A stretch of DNA of 64,000 bases from Cellvibrio sp. PSBB006 (GCF_002162135.1 NZ_CP021382.1:5020001-5084000), one strand, 5' to 3'; positions 35,585 to 44,799 are shown, numbered from the stretch's first letter. Notes: generated by a model not told the origin, from the letters alone. Numbers and translations are program-made.

Positions 35585-36811
35585 ATGAGAATAATGACTG
35601 TTAAAAAGTCGCCAGCTTTTTATGTGTTACTGGCGCTGCTGAATGTTTCACTGTCTGGTTGTGGCTTTTTCTTCGGTGATGATGGTGTGTTTCGCAATCG
35701 CGAGAACGACTACCTGATGGCCGATAACATCCCCCCTTTGGCATTGGATGAAAACCTGGACAAAAGCGCCCTGGGTGAGCTTTATCCTATCCCCCCGATT
35801 ACTGAATCGGATTTCGGTTACGAAGCTGACCCTGAGAACAACGAAATTCCCCGGCCGTTACCGCTCTCGGCAAATATGCTGGAAGAGAGCGTCAAGATTC
35901 AGCGCCTGGGCCAACAGACCTGGATTTTGATGAACGTAGCGCCGGGAGAAGTCTGGCCGCGCGTACGCCACTTCTTGAATGTTAATGGACTGGCAGTAGC
36001 CTCCGCCGATATCAGCAGCGGTGTAATCGAAACCGACTGGATTCAATTCAAGACCGATCTCAGCACCTACGATAAATATCGCATCCAGATAGATCAGGGC
36101 GTTCAGCCGGAAACCAGTGAAATTCATATCGTCCATCTCAGTGTTCCAACCGGCGCTACGCCGCCGGCTCCGGTCACTTGGCCGCAAGCATCAGTCAACG
36201 CTGAAAAAGAAAAATGGTTGTTGGATGAGTTGGCAGCGACACTGGCCAGCGATACCACCGAGGGCGGCACATCCTTGTTGGCCCAATCTATTGGTGGTTC
36301 CACCAAAGCCAACCTGGGTATTTTGCGTAACGAGCCGGTGATGCGCTTGAAGCTGGATCGCGCGCGTGCTTTGGGTACCTTGTCCCATGCCGTTAAACAG
36401 GAAGGTTTCTCGCCTTATGAAAGTGATGCGGCAACAGGTACTTTCTATGTGCACTATCGCAAGATAGATCCTGAAGGGCCGGGCTGGTTTAGCCGCAAGT
36501 GGAGCGGTATCAGAAATGCTAAATGGGTGACGGCGATATTTGGCCAGCCCGAAGAAGAGCGTATCAGATTAAAAAGCCCTTACACCCTGGAAGAATTGAC
36601 GGCAAACCTGCCGCAAGGTGCTGCGCTCGATCAGGCGCCCTTGTCGAATCGTAAAAAGGAGCAGACGCTGCCGGACGCACCAGGTTACCTGGTGATTGTA
36701 TCGGGCGAAGAGGGTAATCTGACTGTTCGGGTACGTGACCCTTACGGTAAGCGTCTTGAGCCGCGTAAAGCGCGTGAGATGCTGACTATCCTGCGGAAGA
36801 ACCTCATTTAA
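35585..36811 (+). CDS. bamC: Outer-membrane assembly lipoprotein BamC
   Basis: 408 residues; lipoprotein of the BAM complex that inserts outer-membrane barrels. Signal and lipobox are in VLLALLNVSLSGC (Cys about 26). The unstructured N-terminal lasso (NRENDYLMADNIPPLAL) that contacts BamD and two helix-grip domains (about 100-240 and 270-405) follow. It begins 9 nt after dapA, as in E. coli. Longer than E. coli BamC (344) because of a linker and insertions. The call rests on the lasso and the dapA-purC context. Confidence 0.88.
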   Translation: MRIMTVKKSPAFYVLLALLNVSLSGCGFFFGDDGVFRNRENDYLMADNIPPLALDENLDKSALGELYPIPPITESDFGYEADPENNEIPRPLPLSANMLEESVKIQRLGQQTWILMNVAPGEVWPRVRHFLNVNGLAVASADISSGVIETDWIQFKTDLSTYDKYRIQIDQGVQPETSEIHIVHLSVPTGATPPAPVTWPQASVNAEKEKWLLDELAATLASDTTEGGTSLLAQSIGGSTKANLGILRNEPVMRLKLDRARALGTLSHAVKQEGFSPYESDAATGTFYVHYRKIDPEGPGWFSRKWSGIRNAKWVTAIFGQPEEERIRLKSPYTLEELTANLPQGAALDQAPLSNRKKEQTLPDAPGYLVIVSGEEGNLTVRVRDPYGKRLEPRKAREMLTILRKNLI

Positions 36812-36821
36812 GGAAAACGCT

Positions 36822-37580
36822 ATGCGTTTTGCATCGCTGGGCAGTGGCAGTCGTGGTAATTCCACTTTGGTGGAGTGGGCGACAGGCGCACTGCTCATCG
36901 ATTGCGGTTTCAGTGTCAAAGACACCGAGCAGCGTCTCTTGCGTCTTGACCGGCGTGCCGAACAGCTTGCCGCCATTCTTGTCACCCATGAACACTCGGA
37001 TCATATAAAAGGCGTTGCCGCCCTGGCGCGTCGCTACCAGATCCCGGTTTACATGACGCCCGGTACTTTTCACAGCCGGAATTTGGGTGAGCTTCCCGAT
37101 TTGCGTCTCATTCATGCCTATACCCCTTTCGAGATTAACGGCTTAACGGTAAAGCCGGTGGCTGTTCCCCATGACGCGCGTGAACCCGCACAATTTGTTC
37201 TTGAATTTGCCGGTCTCCGCTTGGGAATACTCACTGATTTGGGTAGTATTACGCCCCACGTTGAAGCCTGTTACCAGTCCTGTGATGCGATGGTGCTCGA
37301 AGCAAACCATGATCCGGCGATGCTGGCTTACGGCAGTTATCCTCCCTCGCTCAAGCAACGCGTGGGAGGGCAGTGGGGTCATCTGAGTAATCAGCAGGCC
37401 GCCGGTTTTTTGCAGCGTGTTGATACCCGGCGGTTGCAGCACCTGGTGGTGGCGCATATCAGCCAACAAAACAATACGCCGGCGCTGGCACAGGCGGCCC
37501 TGATGCCGGTAACGTCCCAGATCAAACAGGTAACCTACGCTTGTCAGAACGAAGGTTTTGATTGGCTGACGCTGGTGTAA
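36822..37580 (+). CDS. MBL-fold metallo-hydrolase (YycJ/WalJ-like)
   Basis: 252 residues. The metallo-beta-lactamase metal site [11 protein letters not shown] (HxHxDH) is intact, with a second-site His in PHDAREP and an Asp in GILTDLGS, followed by the ML-EANHD segment. The start [31 protein letters not shown] is typical of the YycJ/WalJ group, proposed to be DNA exonucleases or mismatch-repair-linked nucleases in Gram-positives. It sits 10 nt after bamC and 46 nt before purC, so it is inserted in the E. coli-type dapA-bamC-purC order. Confidence 0.88.
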   Translation: MRFASLGSGSRGNSTLVEWATGALLIDCGFSVKDTEQRLLRLDRRAEQLAAILVTHEHSDHIKGVAALARRYQIPVYMTPGTFHSRNLGELPDLRLIHAYTPFEINGLTVKPVAVPHDAREPAQFVLEFAGLRLGILTDLGSITPHVEACYQSCDAMVLEANHDPAMLAYGSYPPSLKQRVGGQWGHLSNQQAAGFLQRVDTRRLQHLVVAHISQQNNTPALAQAALMPVTSQIKQVTYACQNEGFDWLTLV

Positions 37581-37626
37581 CCCTGACTTTTACCAACCGA
37601 TAGTTTTCTTATTTACAGCAGGCAAC

Positions 37627-38340
37627 ATGATGGAAAAACGCGAACAACTTTACGCGGGTAAGGCAAAATCTGTTTTCAAGACCGATGACCCGGATCGACT
37701 GGTCATGTTATTCCGCAACGACACCTCGGCGTTTGACGGTAAACGCATCGAGCAGTTGGATCGTAAAGGCATGGTTAACAACAAATTTAATGCCTTCATC
37801 ATGGGTAAATTGCAGGAAGCGGGTATTCCCACTCACTTTGAAAAACTGCTGTCTGATACCGAATCCCTCGTGAAAAAGATGGACATGATTCCGGTGGAAT
37901 GTGTGGTGCGTAATATTGCTGCCGGGTCCATCACGCGTCGTTTGGGGGTGCAGGAAGGCATTGAGCTTAATCCTCCCACCTTTGAATTCTTTTTGAAGAA
38001 CGATGCATTGGGCGATCCAATGGTGAATGAATCCCACATCCAGTCTTTCGGATGGGCCACGGCGGAGCAGGTCGCGCGCATGAAAGAATTGACCTTCAAG
38101 GTCAACGGCGTGCTCAAGGATTTGTTTGCCGGCGGTAACATGTTGCTGGTGGACTTCAAGATTGAGTTCGGGTTGTTCAAAGGTGAGGTTATCCTGGGCG
38201 ATGAATTTTCTCCGGATGGTTGTCGTTTGTGGGACAAAGACACCCGCGAAAAGCTGGATAAAGACCGCTTCCGCCAGAATCTCGGTAATGTTGTGGAATC
38301 ATACGAACTGGTGGGCAAGCGTTTGGGGTTGAGTTTCTGA
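37627..38340 (+). CDS. purC: Phosphoribosylaminoimidazole-succinocarboxamide synthase
   Basis: 237-residue SAICAR synthase of purine synthesis, matching the E. coli length. [51 protein letters not shown] and LVDFKIEFG are family signatures. It ends the dapA-bamC-MBL-purC run and is followed by a terminator. Start may be either of two tandem ATGs (37627 or 37630). Confidence 0.97.
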   Translation: MMEKREQLYAGKAKSVFKTDDPDRLVMLFRNDTSAFDGKRIEQLDRKGMVNNKFNAFIMGKLQEAGIPTHFEKLLSDTESLVKKMDMIPVECVVRNIAAGSITRRLGVQEGIELNPPTFEFFLKNDALGDPMVNESHIQSFGWATAEQVARMKELTFKVNGVLKDLFAGGNMLLVDFKIEFGLFKGEVILGDEFSPDGCRLWDKDTREKLDKDRFRQNLGNVVESYELVGKRLGLSF

Positions 38341-38380
38341 TCCTCGCTGGTTGGTATACCAGTGTGTAATACGTCACGCT

Positions 38381-38400
38381 AAGGGGCTCCGGCCCCTTTT
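38381..38400 (+). terminator. Terminator after purC
   Basis: AAGGGGC, loop TCCG, GCCCCTT, then two more T. It closes the dapA-purC run. Confidence 0.8.
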
Positions 38401-38528
38401 CTTCAGCCAAATTCTGGCCCAGTCCACTTTCAATGTGGCAGAACTGTTCTATGCTTGTTAAAGCTTGCCGGAGATAGGCATTTTTAGCGCCGAGTACAAT
38501 TAACTTTCAGAAAATCAGGAGCTTGACT

Positions 38529-38798
38529 GTGATTGAACGTCGCATGTTTGAACGCACATCGACCTCGGTAAGAGTAGAAATGAGTCATCCGAGCTTCGGT
38601 ACGATTGTGGGATTTACCAAGGACATCTCTGATGGCGGTGCTCTTGTTCAAATTGAAAACCAGCCTAATCCGCCTGTTGGAACAGAGGTTATGGTGCGTT
38701 TCAAGAAAGCCGTAGGGCCTATCAATATTGATCCGGTGAAGATGAAAGTTGTTCACCAGTTGCGTAATACCATCGGCTTGATGTTTGTGGGCCGCTGA
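38529..38798 (+). CDS. PilZ domain protein
   Basis: 89-residue single-domain c-di-GMP receptor candidate. The RRxxxR-type start is ERRMFERTSTSVRV and the DxSxxG motif is DISDGGALVQIE; both ligand-binding motifs look serviceable, though the Arg spacing should be checked. Start: GTG at 38529 with CAGGAG 7 nt upstream is better than the TTG at 38523, which is too close to that site. It may respond to c-di-GMP made by the GGDEF protein at 60.7 kb, among others. A GGCTAACA/TGTTAGCC hairpin (38807-38831) follows and may end the transcript. Confidence 0.85.
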   Translation: MIERRMFERTSTSVRVEMSHPSFGTIVGFTKDISDGGALVQIENQPNPPVGTEVMVRFKKAVGPINIDPVKMKVVHQLRNTIGLMFVGR

Positions 38799-38806
38799 TT
38801 CCAATT

Positions 38807-38831
38807 GGCTAACAACCTTTCGGTGTTAGCC
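38807..38831 (+). terminator. Hairpin between PilZ and LRR genes
   Basis: GGCTAACA and TGTTAGCC, 8-bp stem with 9-nt loop, between convergent genes. No T-run; weak bidirectional terminator. Confidence 0.5.
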
Positions 38832-38853
38832 GTCTTCATATGTTACGCCGGGT

Positions 38854-39381
38854 TTATCGACACTGTTCCGGCTTTAATATCTCCGCGTTGGTTTCCTTCA
38901 TATTCATCGCCAATTGATTGACATCTGTACAATCAAGGTGTGAATTTTTTTCCAGATCCAGCTGTACAAGTTTTAGTAACCCTAACAGGGGTACGACACT
39001 CATAAGTTGGTTTTCACGCAGAACTAAGGTTTTCAATCGCGTAAGTTTATTAAGTGGCGCGACAGTTTTCAGCTGATTGGAGGCCAGATTAAGTTCCTCC
39101 AATCCATCAAAACGTTCGAGTCCCGCGAGATTTGCAATACCGGCGCTGCTGCAATTAAGGAATGTTAATTGTGAAGCACTGGTGATTTTCTTATCCGCAA
39201 TAGTCTGCTCTATGCAGCGGCGGAGGTTGTCGTCGGCTATCTGGTAATCGGCAAATAACGGTTCCGGTGTGTAAACGACGTTATCATTGACGCTGACGGA
39301 ATAGCTGCAAGCTCCTGCCAGGCACATGCCAGCCAGTAGCAAAATTCTTGTGACGTAGTAAGAGTTCATTTGCAATATCAT
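38854..39381 (-). CDS. Leucine-rich-repeat lipoprotein
   Basis: 175 residues with a lipoprotein signal (RILLLAGMCLAGAC; Cys about 25). Residues 85-150 hold four internalin-like leucine-rich repeats (LAGLERFDGLEELNLASNQLKTV, LNKLTRLKTLVLRENQL, LLGLLKLVQLDLEKN). A final cysteine pair (HLDC, PEQC) could close the repeat cap. It is a membrane-anchored protein for protein-protein contact, function unknown. ATG 39381 and ATG 39369 are both possible; the shorter form gives a more normal signal peptide. Confidence 0.75.
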   Translation of the reverse strand: MILQMNSYYVTRILLLAGMCLAGACSYSVSVNDNVVYTPEPLFADYQIADDNLRRCIEQTIADKKITSASQLTFLNCSSAGIANLAGLERFDGLEELNLASNQLKTVAPLNKLTRLKTLVLRENQLMSVVPLLGLLKLVQLDLEKNSHLDCTDVNQLAMNMKETNAEILKPEQCR

Positions 39382-39634
39382 CCGCTTAAAATAACCGTGG
39401 GGACTTCAGTCAATAGCCTATTAAAAAACAACTTAATATTGCTATCTCTCCTAAAAGCTGAACCTGAGCTGAATCGAAATCGGGCTTGGCTCAACCAATT
39501 GGAATGATTGAACTGCCGAATTTGATTCGGGTCTATTGTGCCGATAAAACTTTGACAAAACACCATTTAATTTTCTTAAAATCCTGTTATCTTGCTAACC
39601 AATTTCCATCATCTGTCTCACAAGAGGACGCTTC

Positions 39635-40285
39635 ATGAAACAGTTAATTGCCTTGTTATCTGCATTGTTTTTATTCGGTTGTATGTCAACTGACCCTTAC
39701 ACTGGTGAGCAGAAAGCCAGCAACACAGCAAAAGGCGCAGGAATCGGTGCCGTTGCCGGGGCGGTAATCGGTGCAGCATCAGCCAGCAAAAGTGATCGCA
39801 AAAAGGGTGCATTGACTGGTGCCCTGGCCGGTGGTGCTATCGGTGGCGGTGTGGGTTATTACATGGATCGCCAGGAAGCTGCATTGCGCCAGCGCTTGCA
39901 AGGTACCGGTGTTCAGGTGCGTCGTGAAGGCGACAAAATTTATTTGGTTATGCCCGGCAATATCACCTTTGATACCGGCAGCGCCGTCATTCGTTCAGAT
40001 TTCTACGACGTGCTGGATTCTGTAGCCTTAGTGTTGGCTGAGTTCAACAAAACGGCCATCAAGATCAGCGGCCACACGGATTCTACCGGCGGTGCACAAT
40101 TGAACCAGACGCTGAGTGAACAACGTGCAAACAGTGTGCGTAATTATTTGTCTGAGCGTAAAGTTGCTGCTGGCCGTATTCAATCCTACGGTTACGGTCC
40201 TCGTTACCCCATCGCCACTAATGACACTGACGCGGGCCGTCAGGCAAATCGTCGCGTTGAGCTGGAATTGTTGCCATTGGAATAA
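39635..40285 (+). CDS. OmpA-family lipoprotein with glycine-zipper
   Basis: 216 residues. Lipobox in ALFLFGC (Cys about 16). Residues about 33-75 form a glycine zipper (GAGIGAVAGAVIGAA, ALTGALAGGAIGGGVGYYM), and residues 105-214 an OmpA-like peptidoglycan-binding domain (NITFDTGSAVIRSDF, ISGHTDSTGGAQLNQTLSEQRANSVRNYL, GYGPRYPIATNDTDAGRQANRRVEL). YiaD-like; it should tether the outer membrane to peptidoglycan. ATG follows GAGGA. A strong terminator follows directly. Confidence 0.9.
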   Translation: MKQLIALLSALFLFGCMSTDPYTGEQKASNTAKGAGIGAVAGAVIGAASASKSDRKKGALTGALAGGAIGGGVGYYMDRQEAALRQRLQGTGVQVRREGDKIYLVMPGNITFDTGSAVIRSDFYDVLDSVALVLAEFNKTAIKISGHTDSTGGAQLNQTLSEQRANSVRNYLSERKVAAGRIQSYGYGPRYPIATNDTDAGRQANRRVELELLPLE

Positions 40286-40302
40286 TCAGGTAGCCAGCCA
40301 TA

Positions 40303-40333
40303 AAAAAAGCCGCCTTTGTCAGGCGGCTTTTTT
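40303..40333. terminator. Bidirectional terminator
   Basis: GCCGCCT and AGGCGGC with a 5-nt loop, A6 on one side and T6 on the other, so it works in both directions between convergent genes. The stop codon of the minus-strand gene lies inside it. Confidence 0.88.
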
Positions 40334-41213
40334 ATGCGACAGATTTATGTTTCATTTCCATCAGTAGCGCATGCAGCATTTCGGTTGATAGCCCATGCAA
40401 CACCAAGCGATGGCCTGCACGCAATGTGCTCATCGGCACCAGAGGATGTTTGTTATTTAACAGAATAAGGTGTTCTGGTGACTGCATAATCGTTGCGACA
40501 TAAAGGCCAATGAGTTCGTCCAATTGCAGGGAGTTGGACGCGCGCCAGAAATCATTATCTGTCAGGAATAACTGATACGTTGGTGTAAATAACTCAATCG
40601 CTGTTTGCAGATCAATGAAATTTGTCCAACGTTTGGGTAGCGATTTTAATTCCAGGTCTGGTTCACGAATCATGCTGAAGTCGGGGTTTTTTACCGCAGT
40701 CAGAACCACTTCCTGGTCGCGCAATGCCTGATTTAAACGAATAACAAAATTAAACAGATTCAGGTCGTGCTTTAAAAATAATTCGTCTTTCAGGTCATCG
40801 AGCGTTGCCGGCTCCAGTGGGTCAGTCGCGACCTTTACCGGGGCATTCGCGGCAATAAAAGCCAGAATTTGTGAACCGAGATGAAAGTGCCGCAAGACCA
40901 GCCAATTAGCCTCGGGCGTTACAAAGTATTTCAAGCCAGTAGCAAGTATCCAATGTAATAGTTTTGATGCGGCCCAATTGCGTGGCAAGACGGACTTTAC
41001 AATCTGTATCAAGACAATAAAGGTGCGCGCGAGCGGGCGGGCAAAAGGTAATAAAAATTGCCGGGAGCGTGAACCTGAATCCGTTAGCCAGGCAGTCTTG
41101 ACATGATCTGATAACGGCGTGCTGCGATCCAGATACAACGCCAGCCAGGGATTGGGATCGCGAGGATCAAATGCTTCCTGAAGAAAAGGTGGCAGTGGTG
41201 CGTCCTGTTTCAT
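40332..41213 (-). CDS. Uncharacterised protein coupled to ketosynthase gene
   Basis: 293 residues, family not recognised with confidence (possibly the DUF6999 group, from memory only). Opening DAPLPPFLQEAFDPRDPNPWLALYLDRSTPLSDHVKTAWL, then a moderately hydrophobic stretch (FARPLARTFIVLIQIVKSVLPRNW). The middle contains conserved-looking HFHLGSQILAFIAAN and LKHDLNLFNFVIRLN with several His, Asp and Glu that could bind a metal, but no motif is diagnostic. The ATG at 41213 overlaps the end of the ketosynthase gene and has a strong GGAGGA ribosome site within it, so the two are translated together. It should serve the same pathway. Confidence 0.7.
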   Translation of the reverse strand: MKQDAPLPPFLQEAFDPRDPNPWLALYLDRSTPLSDHVKTAWLTDSGSRSRQFLLPFARPLARTFIVLIQIVKSVLPRNWAASKLLHWILATGLKYFVTPEANWLVLRHFHLGSQILAFIAANAPVKVATDPLEPATLDDLKDELFLKHDLNLFNFVIRLNQALRDQEVVLTAVKNPDFSMIREPDLELKSLPKRWTNFIDLQTAIELFTPTYQLFLTDNDFWRASNSLQLDELIGLYVATIMQSPEHLILLNNKHPLVPMSTLRAGHRLVLHGLSTEMLHALLMEMKHKSVA

Positions 41214-41214
41214 A

Positions 41215-43104
41215 TTAGTCCTCCAGAATATGATCAAATTGCATTTGATACAGCTGTGCTGTGCGCTTGGCTGTTTGCAAAATGAGTGTGGCAGCGCGTG
41301 GGTTTATCGCCAGGGTTATCTCAACTGCTTTGAGCCAGCGCGCAAGATGGTGTTCATCGTTTGCGCCGTGGTAGTCAAGAAAACGAAAAGCGTTAGCCGG
41401 GAGATTAACTTGCTTGCGTAACAGAGGTAGTAGCGCCGGAATAATACGTTGCCCCGTACCTTCAATGATATAAATGGCTCCCAATAAACCGACCGGATTT
41501 GGACGTGCTGCCAAGCCGTGGAGATATGTATTTAATGCATCGCCACCGGGATTGCGGCGCAGATCATCCAGTATGGCCGTGCCACCGGCGGCCTGGTAGT
41601 CCTGATACAAAATCATAAAATCATTTTGTTCATCGCCCGCATGGGTTTCGATCAATTCGCCAAGTGCTGCATATTCATCGCTGAGTGACTGCACTGCCTC
41701 ACGCATCCATTTGCTGCCTTCCCTCACTTGTGGCACCCATTGAGCGGTCCATTGGCGATAATCGTCCTGGTTAAATTGGTTGGATACCAGTTTATGAATT
41801 ATCGGACTACGCCATACATCAGAGCGATAGTTGTGCCAACTGTTTGCCAAACCTGTCAGGAGTTCACGCAATTGATGTGGAGCCGCATGCGGGTCATGTG
41901 GTGCATCAATCAAGGGGTCTGAAGAATGCGTAATAGATGGAGCGATTGTTGTTTGTATAGGCTCTTGCGACGCGTTTGGCTCGGCGGATTCCACCTCTAT
42001 CAACATATAAGCTGCACTGATACGGCCTGACTCGGGAATAAAACAGAATATTTTCTCCCCGGGTTTTACTTCCCGGGTTTCGAGAAACTCTGCCAGCATA
42101 ATAAAAATTGAAGCCGCTCCGGTATTACCGCGCGTTGTGAGATTACTGTACCAACGGTCGCGCGGGATACTGAGCCCGGCTTTGTCCAGTAATTCTTCAA
42201 CAACAGGAATAAAACGCGCGGAGGAATAGTGACAAAGAAAATGATCGATACTGTTAGAATCGATCCAGCCGTCACTCACTAACTTCACATACTCATGAAT
42301 ACTTACATCGAACAGATGCGGCAGTAAACGAATATCCTGACGCAGAGAAAGTGCTCCGGCGGCTTCAGCGTCGCTGCTGGAAGGAAAATCGAGGAACGAT
42401 GTCTGACGGTCTTCGGTTAAGCCCAATTGCATGCACACGGGATAATCGCCGGCAAAACTTTTTTGATGAATCCAGTTTAATTTTAATCGTACTCCGTTCT
42501 GTGCTTTAGGCTTGCGAGTCAACAGGAGTGCGCCGGCACCATCCGATAGCATCCAGCGGAGAAAGTGCGCATCAAAATCGCTGTTGTAACCGCGTGGTGC
42601 GAAGCGTGATTGCTTGAACATACGCGAGGGCATCTCTGCCGCAGCAACTAACGCCTGCTCATGACCCTGTAATTCAATAGCCTGCGCGGCAAACTCAATG
42701 GCGCTCACGCCAGCGGCGCACACACCAAGGCTTGACAAGGTTTCCATAGGCGGTGCACCCAGCTCACCGTGGACCATAGCGGCAAAGCCAGGAATCAGTG
42801 CGTCGCTCCCGGAAGAACCCACCGCAAGCAGACCAACATCCGCCAGGGTTGTTGTGCTGCGATTCAAGCAATCATGAATGGCATGTGCCGCGAGTCGTGC
42901 GTGGGATATTTGTGTTTTACCCTCTGCATTAATCGCGTAGTGCCGCGTTTGAATACCGTTTTCCGCCAGAATTTTTTGTTTGATGCGTTTCGACAATCGA
43001 TTAATCGGCGCAATAAAAGCATCCATGGCTTCATTGTCTACGGGATCGCCCGGTAAAAAGTAACCGGCAGAGTCGATATAAACCTGAGTGAAACGAATAG
43101 GCAT
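41215..43104 (-). CDS. Ketosynthase III fused to a heme-oxygenase-like domain
   Basis: 629 residues. The first 370 form a thiolase-fold KAS III (FabH-like) enzyme with an intact Cys129 (SLGVCAAG), His292 (FLCHYSSAR), Asn327 (RGNTGAAS) triad. A proline- and serine-rich linker (375-410) leads to a C-terminal all-helical domain of the heme-oxygenase/TenA/PqqC superfamily, with Glu486/His488, Glu548 and the cluster His579-x3-Asp583-x2-His586 as likely non-heme iron ligands. Such domains include diiron oxidases such as the 1-alkene maker UndA. The enzyme may condense an acyl chain and then oxidise the product. AAGGATAAATT precedes the ATG. It lies 17 nt after the hydroxylase gene. The fusion and function are inferred; no product is known to me. 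Confidence 0.85.
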   Translation of the reverse strand: MPIRFTQVYIDSAGYFLPGDPVDNEAMDAFIAPINRLSKRIKQKILAENGIQTRHYAINAEGKTQISHARLAAHAIHDCLNRSTTTLADVGLLAVGSSGSDALIPGFAAMVHGELGAPPMETLSSLGVCAAGVSAIEFAAQAIELQGHEQALVAAAEMPSRMFKQSRFAPRGYNSDFDAHFLRWMLSDGAGALLLTRKPKAQNGVRLKLNWIHQKSFAGDYPVCMQLGLTEDRQTSFLDFPSSSDAEAAGALSLRQDIRLLPHLFDVSIHEYVKLVSDGWIDSNSIDHFLCHYSSARFIPVVEELLDKAGLSIPRDRWYSNLTTRGNTGAASIFIMLAEFLETREVKPGEKIFCFIPESGRISAAYMLIEVESAEPNASQEPIQTTIAPSITHSSDPLIDAPHDPHAAPHQLRELLTGLANSWHNYRSDVWRSPIIHKLVSNQFNQDDYRQWTAQWVPQVREGSKWMREAVQSLSDEYAALGELIETHAGDEQNDFMILYQDYQAAGGTAILDDLRRNPGGDALNTYLHGLAARPNPVGLLGAIYIIEGTGQRIIPALLPLLRKQVNLPANAFRFLDYHGANDEHHLARWLKAVEITLAINPRAATLILQTAKRTAQLYQMQFDHILED

Positions 43105-43121
43105 AATTTATCCTTAATAAT

Positions 43122-43880
43122 TTACGATTGGCGTGCTTGCCATTTTTCAATAGGTAATGTGGCTGCATCATCAGGGAGGCTGGTACCTAGCAGGCGATCC
43201 ATGAAAGCAAACATAAAGCCGAAGTTACCTTTGAAGCAGGCGTGATGCAGGTGGTGGCGTCGGCTTGCTTGATACCAAGGGCTTGTGCCTTGTGGGTGGA
43301 AATCATAATTCGAGTGGCCGATGCTGTTAAACAACAAGCTCAACAACGGCAAGGAGATTAACGCGGCGGTACTGAAATCGTGGAATAACATGGGCCACAC
43401 AATGACATTGCCCAGCAGCATGGCTTCCACGGGATGAAAACTGTAAGTTGACCAGGGAGTGGTAACAATCGAGCGATGATGCGCAAGATGGAAGCGTCGT
43501 AACCAGCGCGTATGCAACAAGCGGTGGGTAATATAAAAATGGATTTCATTCCATAACAGTAAAACAGGAATTTCAATCGCAATCTGCACAATAGAAGGTT
43601 GTAACGCGAGTCCGGCCCAACCGAGTTGCAGCAGTCCCCAGGGGAGCAAGAGACCTATCCCGAATATCAGAATAGATAACAGAGACAAACCAATTTCGTG
43701 TTGCCATTGTCCGCTAATCAAGGGTCGTGGGTCGAGCTTCTTGCCGATGCCTAAGGCGGGAAAAAGATAATGGGTCAGCAGCCAATTCAGGCCGCCGAAG
43801 GTCAAGTAGATACTGGCGAAGAATAATGTTCCCGCTACGACAATATGCCACCCGGAAGCGGTCAGGAAAAATTCACGCAT
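43122..43880 (-). CDS. Fatty-acid hydroxylase/sterol-desaturase family membrane protein
   Basis: 252-residue integral membrane protein with about four transmembrane helices. The histidine clusters of the family are present: HFYITHRLLH, FHLAHH, HLHHACF and HFYITHR-type spacing, with further H in SNYDFHPQ. They bind a di-iron centre that hydroxylates or desaturates lipids using ferredoxin or cytochrome electrons. The ATG at 43880 starts at MREFFLTA; a GTG at 43913 is a poorer alternative. Closely followed (17 nt) by the ketosynthase fusion. The substrate is probably a fatty-acyl or derived chain. Confidence 0.85.
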   Translation of the reverse strand: MREFFLTASGWHIVVAGTLFFASIYLTFGGLNWLLTHYLFPALGIGKKLDPRPLISGQWQHEIGLSLLSILIFGIGLLLPWGLLQLGWAGLALQPSIVQIAIEIPVLLLWNEIHFYITHRLLHTRWLRRFHLAHHRSIVTTPWSTYSFHPVEAMLLGNVIVWPMLFHDFSTAALISLPLLSLLFNSIGHSNYDFHPQGTSPWYQASRRHHLHHACFKGNFGFMFAFMDRLLGTSLPDDAATLPIEKWQARQS

Positions 43881-44055
43881 AAAACCAACCCTGAAAAAAA
43901 GATCGCCGTTCACTGGCGTAATGCGTGACTATACTGCGTAGTCTGCGGTGATGGGTCAAATCTTTTTCGCCAGTTTATGAACAATGCGACGTAAATAATA
44001 CCGGCGGTTTTGTATTGTGATACCGGGTGGGTAAAGAGGAACCTAAAGACGAGGA

Positions 44056-44799
44056 TTATTGGTAAATCTCAATGGTGATTTGACCTGGATCGCGTCGTTC
44101 ATTCCTCTTCAACCCGCGCTCGGCTAACACAGACAGGCAGTTATTGACCATCCCACTGTTACCACACAACATGACCTGGGCATTATTGGCGGTCAGGGTT
44201 AAATCCAATAAATTTTCTACTTCATTGCTTGATAACAGGTCGGGAATACGTTGGGTAAAATGCGGTGTATCCGCTTCGCGGGTTACCGAGTAAAAATAAT
44301 GAAATTGCTGCGAATGTAACTGTTTGATGCGCTCCAGCTCTTTACTGTAGGCCATCTCACTGTGGTCGCGTATGCCATGGATCAATATGACCTGTTCAAA
44401 ACTTTCCCAAGGGTCAACAGTATGCAGCATGGAGAGAAAAGGGCTGATAGCGGTACTGGTGGCACACAACCATAATTGCTGGGTGGCAGGTACCAGCGAG
44501 AGCACAAAAAAGCCGCCTGCTCTGGGGCTGCTGATAAGTTTGTCACCCGGTTGTAATTGAAACAGGCGCGGCGACAGAAGCCCACCATCAACGCGATTGA
44601 AGAAGATTTCCTGAATCGGTTTGCCCGGTGCGTTGACCAGAGAGTAGGGGCGAGTGACGGCCTTGCCGTTTATTTCCAATCCGAGATTGACGAACTGGCC
44701 AGCTTCAAATTCGGGTAAATCCAACAACACCCTCAGGGAACAGAGGCGATTGTTCCATTGATGGCGTTCTAGAATGGTGCCAGTTAACCAATTTGGCAT
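44056..44799 (-). CDS. fpr: Ferredoxin-NADP+ reductase
   Basis: 247-residue FAD enzyme that moves electrons between NADPH and ferredoxin/flavodoxin. RPYSLVN binds FAD; LCATSTAISPFLSML and VMLCGNSGMVNNC form the NADP site. The start MPNWLTGTILERHQWNNRLCSLRV and length match bacterial Fpr. AGGAG precedes the ATG. It lies 175 nt upstream of the hydroxylase gene on the same strand; it may feed electrons to the hydroxylase and oxidase-like domain, but Fpr is also a housekeeping gene, so membership in the cluster is not certain. Confidence 0.9.
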   Translation of the reverse strand: MPNWLTGTILERHQWNNRLCSLRVLLDLPEFEAGQFVNLGLEINGKAVTRPYSLVNAPGKPIQEIFFNRVDGGLLSPRLFQLQPGDKLISSPRAGGFFVLSLVPATQQLWLCATSTAISPFLSMLHTVDPWESFEQVILIHGIRDHSEMAYSKELERIKQLHSQQFHYFYSVTREADTPHFTQRIPDLLSSNEVENLLDLTLTANNAQVMLCGNSGMVNNCLSVLAERGLKRNERRDPGQITIEIYQ

